A stretch of DNA of 64,000 bases from Candidatus Woesearchaeota archaeon (GCA_030651135.1 JAUSCS010000006.1:380851-444850); one strand, 5' to 3'; shown: positions 8,909 to 17,965, counted from the stretch's first letter. Program-made: numbers and translations. The notes: generated by a model from the sequence alone, not told the origin.

Positions 8909-9296
8909 TTTTTACTTCATTTATTTTCTTTCTTTCCAGTATCTCCTTTCTTCTTTTATCTTCAAGGTTTAATTCTGTTATCATTAAATTTGAAGGGTGT
9001 ATGGGGTATTGTGTTTTTGAGCCGTCTCTTTTCAATATATCGATTCCGGCAATGTATGCCCTTTCTTTTTTCACGTCAACTCTTTCTACCTTTCCTTCTT
9101 TTTTCTTAAACTGTCCAATCATGATTTTCACTTTATCGCCCGTTCTCAGCCTTATGCCTCTCCTATTGTAGGCTTTTCTTAGCTCCTTAGATAAATGTGC
9201 AGCCAGGAATTTTCCTTTTATGTGGAGCGGAGCATTAGCCCTGTATTTACGCTGCTTCCTTGGCTGCTTGCTGCTCTTCCATGATTTTGAAAACAT
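8859..9296 (-). CDS. rpl24: ribosomal protein uL24
   Basis: 145 residues with SKQPRKQRKYRANAPLHIK and the KOW motif GDKVKIMIGQFKKKEGKVERVD, then a Lys-rich tail. It nucleates 50S assembly. The C-terminal tail overlaps the eS4 start by 50 nt, unusually long for this operon. Confidence 0.95.
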   Translation of the reverse strand: MFSKSWKSSKQPRKQRKYRANAPLHIKGKFLAAHLSKELRKAYNRRGIRLRTGDKVKIMIGQFKKKEGKVERVDVKKERAYIAGIDILKRDGSKTQYPIHPSNLMITELNLEDKRRKEILERKKINEVKNEKTPKKTGSAKVVAN

Positions 9297-9313
9297 TTTT
9301 TAATTCTCCATTA

Positions 9314-9715
9314 TTACGCTACAATCGTCGCTATCTTTGCGACCATTGGCCACCTTTCTACAATCTCTTTTGCAATAGGCCCCTTAAGCAAAGTTCCTTT
9401 TGGATTTCCTTTTTCATCCTTTAAAACAACAGCCGCATTGTCTTCGAATTTTACCCTTAGCCCATCAGGCCTTCTGTACTCTTTTCTCTGCCTTACTATG
9501 ACGGCATACACGACCTGTTTTCTCATTTCCGGCTTGCCCCTTTTAACTGATGCCAGTATTAGGTCAGCAACGCCAGCGCTTACACGCCTTCCTTTGGTAT
9601 TTTTTGTATTTATCACTGAAACTACCTTGAGCAGCTTGGCTCCCGAGTTGTCGCATACGTCTACAGAAGAGCCTTGCTGAAGCCCCCTATTGACCCTTGC
9701 TTTAAGCGCTTGCAT
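9314..9715 (-). CDS. rpl14: ribosomal protein uL14
   Basis: 133 residues from the ATG at 9715; a TTG 9 nt upstream is possible but less likely. GSSVDVCDNSGAKLLKVVSV and DNAAVVLKDEKGNPKGTLLKGP are the classic uL14 signatures. It overlaps the end of uS17. It contacts 16S rRNA at a subunit bridge. Confidence 0.96.
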   Translation of the reverse strand: MQALKARVNRGLQQGSSVDVCDNSGAKLLKVVSVINTKNTKGRRVSAGVADLILASVKRGKPEMRKQVVYAVIVRQRKEYRRPDGLRVKFEDNAAVVLKDEKGNPKGTLLKGPIAKEIVERWPMVAKIATIVA

Positions 9716-10046
9716 TCTTCTCAACCTTCTCGATTATTACAAATTTTTTTGTTTTGCTTATTGGCCTGCATTCAACAATCTTCACAACATCGCCTTCTTT
9801 TGCGTCTATGCAAGGAGGATTGTGAACCCTTATCTGCGTTCTCCTTTTTTCATATCTTTCATATTTTTTTATCAGCACACGCCTTTCCCATTCTACTGTG
9901 GCGGATTTATTGGATTTTGCAGCAATGACACTGGCTGTGAAAATCCTGCCTCTTGCTTTTAGGCTGCCGTGAAAAGGGCAATGCCTATCATCGCATGTTT
10001 TTTCCGGTGATTTTACTTTGATTCCTATGTTTTTGCTTTTATCCAT
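9702..10046 (-). CDS. rps17: ribosomal protein uS17
   Basis: 114 residues with an OB-fold core (GRIFTASVIAAKSNKSATVEWE, YERRVL-like strand) and the archaeal N-terminal DRHCPFHGSLKARG. Many archaea have the RNase P protein gene rnp1 between SUI1 and uS17; here only 19 nt separate them, so that gene is absent from this position. Confidence 0.95.
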   Translation of the reverse strand: MDKSKNIGIKVKSPEKTCDDRHCPFHGSLKARGRIFTASVIAAKSNKSATVEWERRVLIKKYERYEKRRTQIRVHNPPCIDAKEGDVVKIVECRPISKTKKFVIIEKVEKNASA

Positions 10047-10065
10047 TTCGACCTTTATAAGTGTC

Positions 10066-10374
10066 TTATTGCACTTCGATTGTTTCTGGCGCGAATCCCA
10101 AACGAACCAATGCTTCCTTTACCTTTTGCTTGTGGTCTCCCTGAAGTTCAACCTTTCCGCGTTTTATTGTTCCGCCGCAGGCAAACTGGCTTTTTAGGTT
10201 CTTGATCAGCTCTTTCATGTCGATTTCTTTGCTGTCAACGCCCTCAATCACTGTATACACCTTATTGAATTTCTTCTTCTCCAGTGCCACTATTATTTTC
10301 TGGGTTTCTTTAGCTATTGTTTCGCAGACGCAAAGTTCTTTCGGCAATCCGCACTTAGAGCATATTTCGCTCAT
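10066..10374 (-). CDS. translation initiation factor aIF1 / SUI1
   Basis: 102 residues. A Cys motif at the N-terminus (CSKCGLPKELCVC) is followed by the SUI1 fold with FACGGTIKRGKVELQGDHKQ. The factor helps start-codon selection on the small subunit. It lies between uL29 and uS17, its usual archaeal place. Strong family match. Confidence 0.96.
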   Translation of the reverse strand: MSEICSKCGLPKELCVCETIAKETQKIIVALEKKKFNKVYTVIEGVDSKEIDMKELIKNLKSQFACGGTIKRGKVELQGDHKQKVKEALVRLGFAPETIEVQ

Positions 10375-10377
10375 TCG

Positions 10378-10575
10378 TTATTTCTTAACCTCCTTGGTTT
10401 TCAATATTGTTTTTATTCTTGCAATTGTTTTTTTAATGCCTTTTATCTGGCCCGGGTTCTTTATTATTGTCCCCATTGCAACCTGTGAATTTAATTTCAT
10501 GAGTTCTTTTCTTATTTCATTGCTCTTCTCTTTCAAATCAGCTTCACTCATTAACTTCAGCTCTTTAAATTTCAT
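10378..10575 (-). CDS. rpl29: ribosomal protein uL29
   Basis: 65 residues, two-helix protein with LMSEADLKEKSNEIRKELMKLNSQ and IRRTIARI-like end (KKTIARIKTIL). It sits at the peptide exit tunnel. It overlaps the uS3 stop by 11 nt. Confidence 0.94.
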   Translation of the reverse strand: MKFKELKLMSEADLKEKSNEIRKELMKLNSQVAMGTIIKNPGQIKGIKKTIARIKTILKTKEVKK

Positions 10576-11377
10576 TTTCTACCTTCGGTTTTTCTTCTTG
10601 TGATTCTTGAAAATCTTTTGCATTCCCGGAGCCATCCCCATTCTGCGGCTTTTTCTTTCTTCCCCTTGGCTTTTTTGGTTCTGCTGTTTTTTGCTCTTGG
10701 ATTTTTTCAGCACCTGCCTCTGTTTCTTTCATTTCGCTTTTTTCTTCAGCTTTCTTTTCCCCGGCTTCCGCCTCTTCACTCAGTACCCTGAATTTTATTT
10801 TGTCAGGCAGCACCATATCAGGCGGCATTATTCTGACCTGCACGCCTATTATTCCTGATTTCAGCTGTGCCTGCGCGTATGCCTTCTTTATGCCGGATAT
10901 TGCAGCATCTCCGCATTTCTTCAGATAACCCATGTAAAATCTCCATCTTTTCGCGCGAGCGCTCGGTAATTTTCCTGAAATCAGTATTTCAATGCCTAGT
11001 GCGCCGGCGCCCATCACTTCCATCATTGTTTTGTGGCCGACAGCCTTGAACTTGTTGGCGCCAAACACTTCGAGCGCATTTGCGATCCTCTCGGCAACAA
11101 TCTGCGGATCAAGGAATATGTTTTCAACCTCTGAAATCTCGATCTGAGGATTTTCCAGATTGAACTTCTTCTTCAGGTTTTTAGTCAGCTTCTTAATATT
11201 TGCGCCTTTTTTGCCTACAATCAGGCCGGGCCTTGATGCAAATATTATTATCTTCTCGCCCAAAGGCGTGCGCACCATTTTTGTATGGCTGTGCCCCACT
11301 TTGCTCAGATTCTGACCTATAAACTCCTGAATCTGGAATTCCTTTATCCTGTCATTGATTATTTTTCTCTCAATCAT
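10565..11377 (-). CDS. rps3: ribosomal protein uS3 with low-complexity C-terminal tail
   Basis: 270 residues from MIERKIINDRIKEFQIQEFI, whose ATG overlaps the uL22 stop (ATGA); an upstream in-frame start would be embedded in uL22 and is rejected. The KH domain contains IIFASRPGLIVGKKGANIKK, and the C-terminal domain IEILISGKLPSARAKRWRF. The last 60 residues are Glu/Lys-rich and likely disordered. It forms part of the mRNA entry channel. Confidence 0.95.
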   Translation of the reverse strand: MIERKIINDRIKEFQIQEFIGQNLSKVGHSHTKMVRTPLGEKIIIFASRPGLIVGKKGANIKKLTKNLKKKFNLENPQIEISEVENIFLDPQIVAERIANALEVFGANKFKAVGHKTMMEVMGAGALGIEILISGKLPSARAKRWRFYMGYLKKCGDAAISGIKKAYAQAQLKSGIIGVQVRIMPPDMVLPDKIKFRVLSEEAEAGEKKAEEKSEMKETEAGAEKIQEQKTAEPKKPRGRKKKPQNGDGSGNAKDFQESQEEKPKVENEI

Positions 11378-11868
11378 CTTCTTGCCATGTGCCTCATTCT
11401 TTTGAACGGCCTGAATACCTTCTTTATTTCTTTCGGAGTTCCGCTTTCCAAAACAATCTCGATATGAGCTCTCTTCATGTGCCTTCTTCTTTTTCTTCCA
11501 TAGTGCCACTGCTTGGCTGCTCTTTGCGGAACAATGCTTTTTATGAAAAGGTCTTTTCCCAGCCCCTTAAATACAGCATTCGCTTCTGCTGCTTTCAGCG
11601 TTTCAAGTATATTTTCGCATGTCTTTACAGGAAACCTTCCTGGGCCGATATTTTTTCTGTGAGCAAGATCCTGCTGGAATTTTCTGTAAGGAACAGCTTC
11701 CTTTTTTTCGATCACATCCATCAGAGTCTTCTTTGCTTTTTCAACAGTTTTGTTTCTTATCAGATTGCAGACTTCCACTGAATGTTTTAGCGAAGCTGGC
11801 AAGTCTCTTCCGACTGCCTTTGCATTTTTCTCGTTTTCAATTTTTGAAGCGTATTTGTATTTTGCCAT
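11374..11868 (-). CDS. rpl22: ribosomal protein uL22
   Basis: 164 residues with ARGRDLPASLKHSVEVCNLI-like N-terminus (AVGRDLPASLKHSVEVC), YRKFQQDLAHRKNIGPGRFP and the tunnel-lining C-terminal loop RRRHMKRAHIEIVLES. It precedes uS3 in the conserved order. Confidence 0.96.
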   Translation of the reverse strand: MAKYKYASKIENEKNAKAVGRDLPASLKHSVEVCNLIRNKTVEKAKKTLMDVIEKKEAVPYRKFQQDLAHRKNIGPGRFPVKTCENILETLKAAEANAVFKGLGKDLFIKSIVPQRAAKQWHYGRKRRRHMKRAHIEIVLESGTPKEIKKVFRPFKRMRHMARR

Positions 11869-11882
11869 TAGCGTATTTGTGT

Positions 11883-12266
11883 TTATTTCACTGATAAGCT
11901 CGCGGATGATTTTGTTGCCCCGATTCCAGGAGCGCCATGCTGCACTTTTTTTCTTGTCTGGGCAAATTCACCAAGAGAATGCCCGAGCATCTCATCCTGT
12001 ATTACTACCGGAACGAATTCCTTTCCGTTGTGGATTTTTATCATCATTCCAAACATCTCAGGCAGCACAAGCATATTCCTGCAGTGAGTTTCTATATTGG
12101 GCTCATTTTTTCTTATTTTTTCAAGCAGTTTTTTCTGGCTGTCTGTAAAGCCGCGCTTTATAGTTCTTCTCGGCCTTGAGGGCAGTATCTGCGCCAGCTC
12201 ATTCAGGCTCATTCTTTTCAATTCTTCAGTTGTTTTTCCTCTGTAAGTGAAATCTTTCTTAACCAT
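11883..12266 (-). CDS. rps19: ribosomal protein uS19
   Basis: 127 residues with [40 protein letters not shown] and [12 protein letters not shown] at the end, all archaeal uS19 features. It lies in the small-subunit head near the A site. Confidence 0.96.
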   Translation of the reverse strand: MVKKDFTYRGKTTEELKRMSLNELAQILPSRPRRTIKRGFTDSQKKLLEKIRKNEPNIETHCRNMLVLPEMFGMMIKIHNGKEFVPVVIQDEMLGHSLGEFAQTRKKVQHGAPGIGATKSSASLSVK

Positions 12267-12267
12267 A

Positions 12268-12984
12268 TTACCTCTTGTGCCTTCCCGTTCTCTTGGCTGC
12301 TATCAATCCAACCTTTCTTCCAGGAGGGGCATTTCTCGAAACAGTAGATGGCTTGTTCTTCTTTGATGACCTGCTTCCGCCGAATGGGTGATTGACTGCA
12401 TTCTGCGCAATTCCTGAAATCTTCGGATAAAGCTTGTTTCTTGCTCTCTTCCAGTAAAATCTGCCTCCTGCTTTTATAAAAGGCTTGTCAACCCTTCCGC
12501 TGCCGGCAACTATGCCAACGCTTGCCCTGCAGTTGAAGTGAAATAATTTTTCCTTCTTTGAAGGAAGCTGCACCAAAACATGATTTTTTATTTTTGAAAG
12601 TATTTTTGCGGATGCGCCTGATGCCCTGCAAAATTTTCCTCCGTCTCCAGGGATTACTTCTATGTTATATATAGATGTTCCCTCAGGGATGTCTTTTAAG
12701 CTCATTATGGCTCCTGGTTTTACCTCAGCTGCCTGGCCAACCTGTATCATATCATTCACCCTTACGCCTTCTGGCGCAATATTATGGCCGTCTTTTCCGT
12801 TGTCATATTTTATTTTCAATAAGGGCCCTGAGTGGCCGCTTGAATGGATTATATCTGTTATTTTTCCTCCAGTAATATTTTCAGAGAGCGGCAGGTACTT
12901 AATATCTCCTTCATAGCGAAATGCTGGCGCCCTGTAAGTTGAGCTTCCCTTTCCCCGCTTTTGCTGAATTAGATTCTTTCCCAT
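12268..12984 (-). CDS. rpl2: ribosomal protein uL2
   Basis: 238 residues with [18 protein letters not shown] at the N-terminus and the functional C-terminal motif [18 protein letters not shown], including the His implicated in peptidyl transferase centre structure. It is 1 nt upstream of uS19. Confidence 0.97.
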   Translation of the reverse strand: MGKNLIQQKRGKGSSTYRAPAFRYEGDIKYLPLSENITGGKITDIIHSSGHSGPLLKIKYDNGKDGHNIAPEGVRVNDMIQVGQAAEVKPGAIMSLKDIPEGTSIYNIEVIPGDGGKFCRASGASAKILSKIKNHVLVQLPSKKEKLFHFNCRASVGIVAGSGRVDKPFIKAGGRFYWKRARNKLYPKISGIAQNAVNHPFGGSRSSKKNKPSTVSRNAPPGRKVGLIAAKRTGRHKR

Positions 12985-12994
12985 TTTGCCTCAA

Positions 12995-13255
12995 TCACAT
13001 AAGCCCGAGCTTTGTTGCAACATTTATTGCTGGATTTTCCCTATTGAACTTGATATATGCCTTTTTCTTCCCATCCGGGCCAATAAGCGTGCTAACATCA
13101 TCAACCTTGACCTTGAACATCTCTTCAATTGCCTTTTTTATCTCCGCTTTTTTTGCCTTTCTATCTACAACAAAAACTAGCTTGTTCTCTGAATCCATCA
13201 GCCGTATCGATTTTTCTGTCGACAGCGGGTATTTGATTATTTGGTCTGTTTCCAT
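12995..13255 (-). CDS. rpl23: ribosomal protein uL23
   Basis: 86 residues from METDQIIKYPLSTEKSIRLM; a longer version would begin inside uL4 and is rejected. The core VVDRKAKKAEIKKAIEEMFK and IGPDGKKKAYIKF is typical. It docks SRP and chaperones at the tunnel exit. Confidence 0.95.
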   Translation of the reverse strand: METDQIIKYPLSTEKSIRLMDSENKLVFVVDRKAKKAEIKKAIEEMFKVKVDDVSTLIGPDGKKKAYIKFNRENPAINVATKLGLM

Positions 13256-13256
13256 T

Positions 13257-14048
13257 TTACATGAATAATTTATTTTTATCAAACTCATCTATTGCAGCTT
13301 CTGTGAATAATACTATCCTCGGCCTTATTCCCGGCGCCAATAATTCTGCATTTATGTTTCTCACTTCAGCTATATCTGATCCTAAAATGTTATTTGCTGC
13401 GCTCATCAGCTCGCATTTTTTTGAAACGACAAAAAGCACGCTTTTCTTTGTTCTGTATTTTCTGCCGCGCATTTTTCCCTTGCCCGCTCTTATTGTCCTT
13501 TCTTCTGCTCTTTCAAGCTCATTTGAAAAGCCAAGCTTGATTAATGCCTCGATGACATCTTTTGTCTTCTTTAATGATTCGAATTTTGTTTCAATTATGA
13601 ATGGATAATTTTCAGGAACATGTTTCACAAATTCTTTGCTCATAACAGCAGCCAATGCAGATCTTATCGCTTTTCTGTTCTCCTTTTTGTTTACTTTTTT
13701 TGTCCAGTCTTTCGAAGGCTTTGGCGGATGCGCCCTTCTTCCGCCTACAGTTCCTGGAGCAACTGCTCCAACCCAATTCCACCTGGAGCCCTTTCCGCTC
13801 ATTATCTTTCTCGGCACTCTTGAAATTCCTATGCCATAAGATCCCTTGTAATCTCTTCTTCTTCTTGACAGCTTTCCCACTGCCCGCTGCCCAGCTTCAA
13901 ATTTAGCTCCATAAGGCTGTCTTTTATTTGCCTGTATTGCAAGCACTGCCCTGCCTATCAGATCAAATCTTACAGGCTCATTAAACTGCTGCGGCAATTC
14001 CTTTTTGCCAATTTCATTATTGGTTAAGCTCAATATTGGAACTTTCAT
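13257..14048 (-). CDS. rpl4: ribosomal protein uL4
   Basis: 263 residues. QPYGAKFEAGQRAVGKLSRRRRDYKGSYG and the extended-loop sequence VGAVAPGTVGGRRAHPPKP are diagnostic of archaeal uL4 (shown here in two short parts of the protein). It lines the exit tunnel, and in some bacteria uL4 autoregulates its operon. It overlaps uL3 by 4 nt. Confidence 0.96.
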   Translation of the reverse strand: MKVPILSLTNNEIGKKELPQQFNEPVRFDLIGRAVLAIQANKRQPYGAKFEAGQRAVGKLSRRRRDYKGSYGIGISRVPRKIMSGKGSRWNWVGAVAPGTVGGRRAHPPKPSKDWTKKVNKKENRKAIRSALAAVMSKEFVKHVPENYPFIIETKFESLKKTKDVIEALIKLGFSNELERAEERTIRAGKGKMRGRKYRTKKSVLFVVSKKCELMSAANNILGSDIAEVRNINAELLAPGIRPRIVLFTEAAIDEFDKNKLFM

Positions 14049-15019
14049 TTCATAATCACTCTTTCGATTTCAAATGACTCTTTTGCTGCTCCCGTGGTCG
14101 GCTTCAATGCACGAGTCAAAAGCAGGATTCGTTTGGCAGGCCCCATAATAGAACCTTTGACTAAAACATAATCATTATCAATCAACCCATATCTTAAAAA
14201 TCCGCCTCTGGGGTTTATTGTCTTATCATCCGATATTTTCAGCAGCATTTTGTTGTATTCTGTCCTTTGATGAAATCCCATTTTTCCGGCATGCGCAACT
14301 CTCCACATGAAATGCTGCTGGCCCATCCATCCGCCTAATGATCCTGGCCCTCTTTTTGTTTTTTCTGCCTTGTGCGACCTTAAATTTACTCCGAATCTTT
14401 TTACCGGGCCCTGATAGCCCTTGCCTTTTGTAACAGCATGAATGTCAACCAGCTGGCCATCTTTAAAAACATCGCTTATCCTTATCTCTTTATTTATGTG
14501 CTCCTTGATCCAATTGAATTTGTCCTGCAAACTTCCACCCAAAGCAAGCTCAAAAACATCAGGCTTCTTTTTTCCAATGCCTGTTAATTTCGGCTGCGTG
14601 TAAACAAGCGCTTTTACATCAACATAGTCGTTGATATTGATATTCTCAATAGCAGTTTTCTGTTCTTTTTTTGGAAAAGGAATTTTTCTTCTCAGTTCCT
14701 TGTCAAGTGATTTTGATAAGATTTGTGTAGATGGGGCAATGCCATATCCGAATTTTCTGTATAGAACAACTGAAGCAATCTTGATCGGAGGGCATTCAAC
14801 AATTGTTATTGGCACAGATATCTTCTCGCCCTTTGTCATCGCATCAGGCGTGTTGTTGGTTGCTGTAGCATGAGCCATGGCCACTTTATATCCTGCAAAT
14901 CCTGCAGGTTTTGCATCGCTGGGCAAAGACCAAGTCCTGACTCTAGCTAAAATTCTTCTGGCCCTTTTCCTCGGCCAAAACTGCAAGCTTCCCCTTCTCG
15001 GCGCATGTGCTCTAGGCAT
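14045..15019 (-). CDS. rpl3: ribosomal protein uL3
   Basis: 324 residues, the first gene of the operon. PRAHAPRRGSLQFWPRKRA is the archaeal/eukaryotic uL3 start; VTKGKGYQGPVKRFGVNL and MGQQHFMWRVAHAGKMGFHQR form the extension that reaches the peptidyl transferase centre. It is transcribed away from the primase gene. Confidence 0.97.
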   Translation of the reverse strand: MPRAHAPRRGSLQFWPRKRARRILARVRTWSLPSDAKPAGFAGYKVAMAHATATNNTPDAMTKGEKISVPITIVECPPIKIASVVLYRKFGYGIAPSTQILSKSLDKELRRKIPFPKKEQKTAIENININDYVDVKALVYTQPKLTGIGKKKPDVFELALGGSLQDKFNWIKEHINKEIRISDVFKDGQLVDIHAVTKGKGYQGPVKRFGVNLRSHKAEKTKRGPGSLGGWMGQQHFMWRVAHAGKMGFHQRTEYNKMLLKISDDKTINPRGGFLRYGLIDNDYVLVKGSIMGPAKRILLLTRALKPTTGAAKESFEIERVIMK

Positions 15020-15170
15020 TTGACTGTTCCATCTATTTGTTTTAGTTTATTATTAAAAAAGCCTTTTTGCAGAGCCTTTTCTTAGAATACGTGTTATTAA
15101 ACTCGTACTGAAAAGACCCCTTTTCAGGCTTGTTTTTAATATTTAAATTCAATATTTAAATATACGTTCA
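15020..15170 (-). promoter_or_regulatory. ribosomal protein operon promoter and structured leader
   Basis: On the minus strand, AT-rich TATA-like sequence (about 15138-15165) precedes a leader of roughly 100 nt before uL3. The leader contains a perfect 8-bp hairpin CTGAAAAG-GGGT-CTTTTCAG at 15108-15127 and a repeated AAAAGGCTctgcAAAAAGGCT segment closer to the start codon. Most other genes here look leaderless, so a long leader suggests translational or attenuation control. Regulation is an inference. Confidence 0.5.
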
Positions 15171-15185
15171 GAATAAGGGAGTTAT

Positions 15186-16487
15186 TTATAAAGGTTGCTC
15201 TTTTTTATCTCTGCTCACATATCTTGCCCTCTTCTTTGCATAATTCACTGGATTCTTTATAGTCTTGCATAGCTCATCAGGCTTGCACACCCCGATATCG
15301 AGATAATATCCCTTATTTATGCAGTTCGGCGGCAGTATCTTCTTTTTCTGCTGTTTGTGATACCTCACTTGGCCGATAAGATACACCTCTCTCAGTTCTT
15401 CCCTGTTGTTTTTGTTCCATTTTCTCAGCAATTCTTCTATCTTTTCATAATCCCAGCCAGCAGATGTCAAAAAATTAACCAAAACAAAAAGCGACCTTTT
15501 TCTTCCATCTTCCACTCCCTTTAATATGAGTTTTATGCACGGCGGAAAGAACTGCTCTGGAATTGCCGTTGTTATTTCTTCGAACTTTCTCCCTGTTTTT
15601 TCCATTTGCTCTTCTTTTTTAATGCCAAAATCAAATGCCTGCACTATAAGGCTTTTAGCTTCTCCATTTTCCGCATTTGTTTTATCTAAAAACCTAAAAT
15701 TTGAAACCTTGACATTTTCAGGCTTTGCTTCTTCTTTGTCGAATTCCAGTATTTTATCAGGATCAACTGGAACAGAAATCAATCCTGATTTTTCATTGAA
15801 GCAGTAAGGCATTCTGAAGAGGTGCCGTGATGAAATAAGTAAAGTGTCGATTTTTATTATTTCAAACGGATTGAAAACATTATTTTTGACAAGATCCTTG
15901 TAGCTTTTTTTTGTCTGCTTTGCAACTTCGTTGATGTCATATTTTTTGAGCATTGCTTTTGCAAGAGGTGATTTTATCATCTCCTCGAGATAAAGCGCCA
16001 TTTTTCTCGGCCCATCGGGAAACAATGTTTTTGTATCCTGATTCTGCACCTTCTCAGGAAATGATTCAAATGGAAGTGCAATATGAAATCCGTGATTCCC
16101 TGAGAATTTTACATTGACATTTTTTATGCCGTGGTGTTTTATCGCCTTTACAACCAAATCAGCCGCTATCTTGCTGTAATCCAGCATTTCACAGTCAATA
16201 TCAATAACTAAATCCCATCCGATTCTTAGCTTATCCAGATCGCTTCTTTTCAAAGTCGGCTCTAGCTGCAAAGGATTCTTCCACAGCTCTTCAGATGCAT
16301 GAAAGCTTGTAGCTCCCTGCTTCACAAGTTCAATTACATCGCTTGCGTAATTCAATGCATCAGGCCTTTTTCCAAATCCCTTATCGCTGAATTTTACAGC
16401 TACCTCTCGGTCTTTCGACAGTCTTATTATTTCTCTCTGTATTTCAGGCCTTTTATAGTAATTGAACAGCGCTATTGGATCTATCAT
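15186..16487 (-). CDS. fused archaeal DNA primase (PriS catalytic core plus PriL Fe-S domain)
   Basis: 434 residues from MIDPIALFNYYKRPEIQREI; the longer frame upstream is not credible because it crosses the divergent promoter. The catalytic core has DLVIDIDCE (metal-binding Asp pair) and VNVKFSGNHGFHIALPF, the primase SGxxGxH element. The C-terminal 130 residues contain PPCIKLIL, PPNCINKGYY and GVCKPDELC, the four-cysteine pattern of the PriL 4Fe-4S domain. Canonical archaea split these into two proteins; fusion is known in Nanoarchaeum. It should synthesise RNA primers. Confidence 0.85.
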   Translation of the reverse strand: MIDPIALFNYYKRPEIQREIIRLSKDREVAVKFSDKGFGKRPDALNYASDVIELVKQGATSFHASEELWKNPLQLEPTLKRSDLDKLRIGWDLVIDIDCEMLDYSKIAADLVVKAIKHHGIKNVNVKFSGNHGFHIALPFESFPEKVQNQDTKTLFPDGPRKMALYLEEMIKSPLAKAMLKKYDINEVAKQTKKSYKDLVKNNVFNPFEIIKIDTLLISSRHLFRMPYCFNEKSGLISVPVDPDKILEFDKEEAKPENVKVSNFRFLDKTNAENGEAKSLIVQAFDFGIKKEEQMEKTGRKFEEITTAIPEQFFPPCIKLILKGVEDGRKRSLFVLVNFLTSAGWDYEKIEELLRKWNKNNREELREVYLIGQVRYHKQQKKKILPPNCINKGYYLDIGVCKPDELCKTIKNPVNYAKKRARYVSRDKKEQPL

Positions 16488-16539
16488 GCTTCCCCTAATT
16501 TGCAGTATATTTATATATATTATTAATCTTATGCTTTTT

Positions 16540-16869
16540 ATGGAAGATTTAAATGAATGGGTGGAAAAAATAAATGACGATGGCTCTTTGATCATTGTCG
16601 AGGGCATAAAGGATAAAAAGGCATTGGAGGAGATTGGGGTTAAAAACAAAATAATGATGTTGAGCAAAAAGCCCATATTCTCAGTCATAGAAGATGCTTC
16701 TGCCAATAAAAAAGCAGTCATACTGACTGATCTCGACAAAGAAGGAAAAAAGCTTTATGGGATATTGAAGGATGGCCTTTCAAGGCACGGCGTTGTAGTT
16801 GACAACAAATTCAGGGAATTCCTGTTCAGGGAAACCAAGATAAGGCAGATTGAAGGGTTAACTTTATAA
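16540..16869 (+). CDS. small Toprim-domain protein
   Basis: 109 residues from MEDLNEWVEKIND. LIIVEGIKDKKALEEIG is the Toprim glutamate motif and AVILTDLDKEGKKL the DxD motif, as in RNase M5-like and DnaG-like archaeal proteins. The family includes nucleases, primases and topoisomerases; the substrate here is unknown. It shares an AT-rich divergent promoter with the primase gene. An ATG 9 nt upstream is an alternative start. Confidence 0.8.
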   Translation: MEDLNEWVEKINDDGSLIIVEGIKDKKALEEIGVKNKIMMLSKKPIFSVIEDASANKKAVILTDLDKEGKKLYGILKDGLSRHGVVVDNKFREFLFRETKIRQIEGLTL

Positions 16870-16891
16870 ATAAAAAGATAATTATTCTTTT

Positions 16892-17731
16892 ATGGGGTTT
16901 TTCAACCAGTTCAAAACCGCAATCTTATTAGGTATTTTAGCAGCCATTCTCATCTGGATCGGCTCTTTTTTTGGAACGCAGGGATTGGTCATTGGCTTTG
17001 CATTTGCAGTTCTCATTAATGTATTGACGTACTTCTTTTCAGACAAGCTTGTTCTTTTAATGTATCAGGCAAAGCCTGCTTCTAAAAAAGAATATCCTGA
17101 ACTGCATTCAATAGTTGAAGAAATTTCACATAAGGCAGGAATCCCAAAGCCAAAAGTTTACATTATCCAGAATGAAAGCCCGAATGCATTTGCAACAGGC
17201 AGGAATCCTAAAAATGCAGTTGTTGCATGCACCACAGGAATTTTAAAATTATTGAATAAGGAAGAATTAAAAGGAGTTATTGCCCATGAAATATCACACG
17301 TCAAAAACAGGGATATCTTGATTGCAACAATAGCGGCAACAATTGCTGCTGTGATATCTTATCTTGCAATGATGGCAAGGTATGCAGGAATGTTTGGCGG
17401 AAGCCGCGACAGGGATAACGGCAGAATGTTTGAATTGCTTGTTTTAGGGATTTTAACTCCAATAATTGCAACATTAATACAATTGGCGATTTCAAGGTCA
17501 AGGGAATACATTGCAGATTCATCTGCTGCAAAAACAATCGGATCAGGAACAGGATTGGCATCTGCATTGGAAAAGCTGAAAGAAGGAGTTAAAAAAGTTC
17601 CGTTCAGGAATGCGAACAAGGCTACAATGTCCTTATTCATTGTAAATCCTCTTTCAGCCCAGGGATTTTTAAATTTATTTTCTACTCATCCGCCATTGGA
17701 TGAGAGGATCAGTAGACTAAAGAAACTATAG
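16892..17731 (+). CDS. htpX: HtpX-type membrane zinc metalloprotease (M48)
   Basis: 279 residues with two N-terminal membrane segments, the zinc site HEISHVKNRD (His132, Glu133, His136), two further membrane segments and SRSREYIADSSAAK providing the third ligand. Ends with FLNLFSTHPPLDERISRL as expected. It degrades damaged membrane proteins. It follows the Toprim gene by about 20 nt. Confidence 0.94.
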   Translation: MGFFNQFKTAILLGILAAILIWIGSFFGTQGLVIGFAFAVLINVLTYFFSDKLVLLMYQAKPASKKEYPELHSIVEEISHKAGIPKPKVYIIQNESPNAFATGRNPKNAVVACTTGILKLLNKEELKGVIAHEISHVKNRDILIATIAATIAAVISYLAMMARYAGMFGGSRDRDNGRMFELLVLGILTPIIATLIQLAISRSREYIADSSAAKTIGSGTGLASALEKLKEGVKKVPFRNANKATMSLFIVNPLSAQGFLNLFSTHPPLDERISRLKKL

Positions 17732-17743
17732 GGGTGGTTAAAA

Positions 17744-17965
17744 ATGGGTTTAGTAGCAACAGGAACAGTGGACAATGTTGTTGATGCAGAAAAAGAGGCT
17801 ATAGCAAACCAAATAGAAATATGTAAAACTGGCGAAATAGATTTGGCAGAAGTCTATAAAGGCAATCCAACAAGATATTGTAAATTCACCCAATTTTCTT
17901 GCGAACATGGTGAGGGAAAAGTACAGACTGCATCAGGCTACAGAAGATATTGCACAAGATCCTAA
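17744..17965 (+). CDS. small cysteine-containing hypothetical protein
   Basis: 73 residues, beginning 12 nt after htpX with a GGGGTGG-like ribosome binding site. It has four cysteines (EICKTG, RYCKFTQFSCEHG, RYCTRS) that could bind metal. I do not recognise the family. The spacing suggests co-transcription with htpX. Confidence 0.55.
   Translation: MGLVATGTVDNVVDAEKEAIANQIEICKTGEIDLAEVYKGNPTRYCKFTQFSCEHGEGKVQTASGYRRYCTRS

Noticed and set aside
16488-16739. N-terminal extension of the primase
   Set aside because: It would run through the divergent promoter and into the Toprim coding region, and the domain start matches MIDPIALF.
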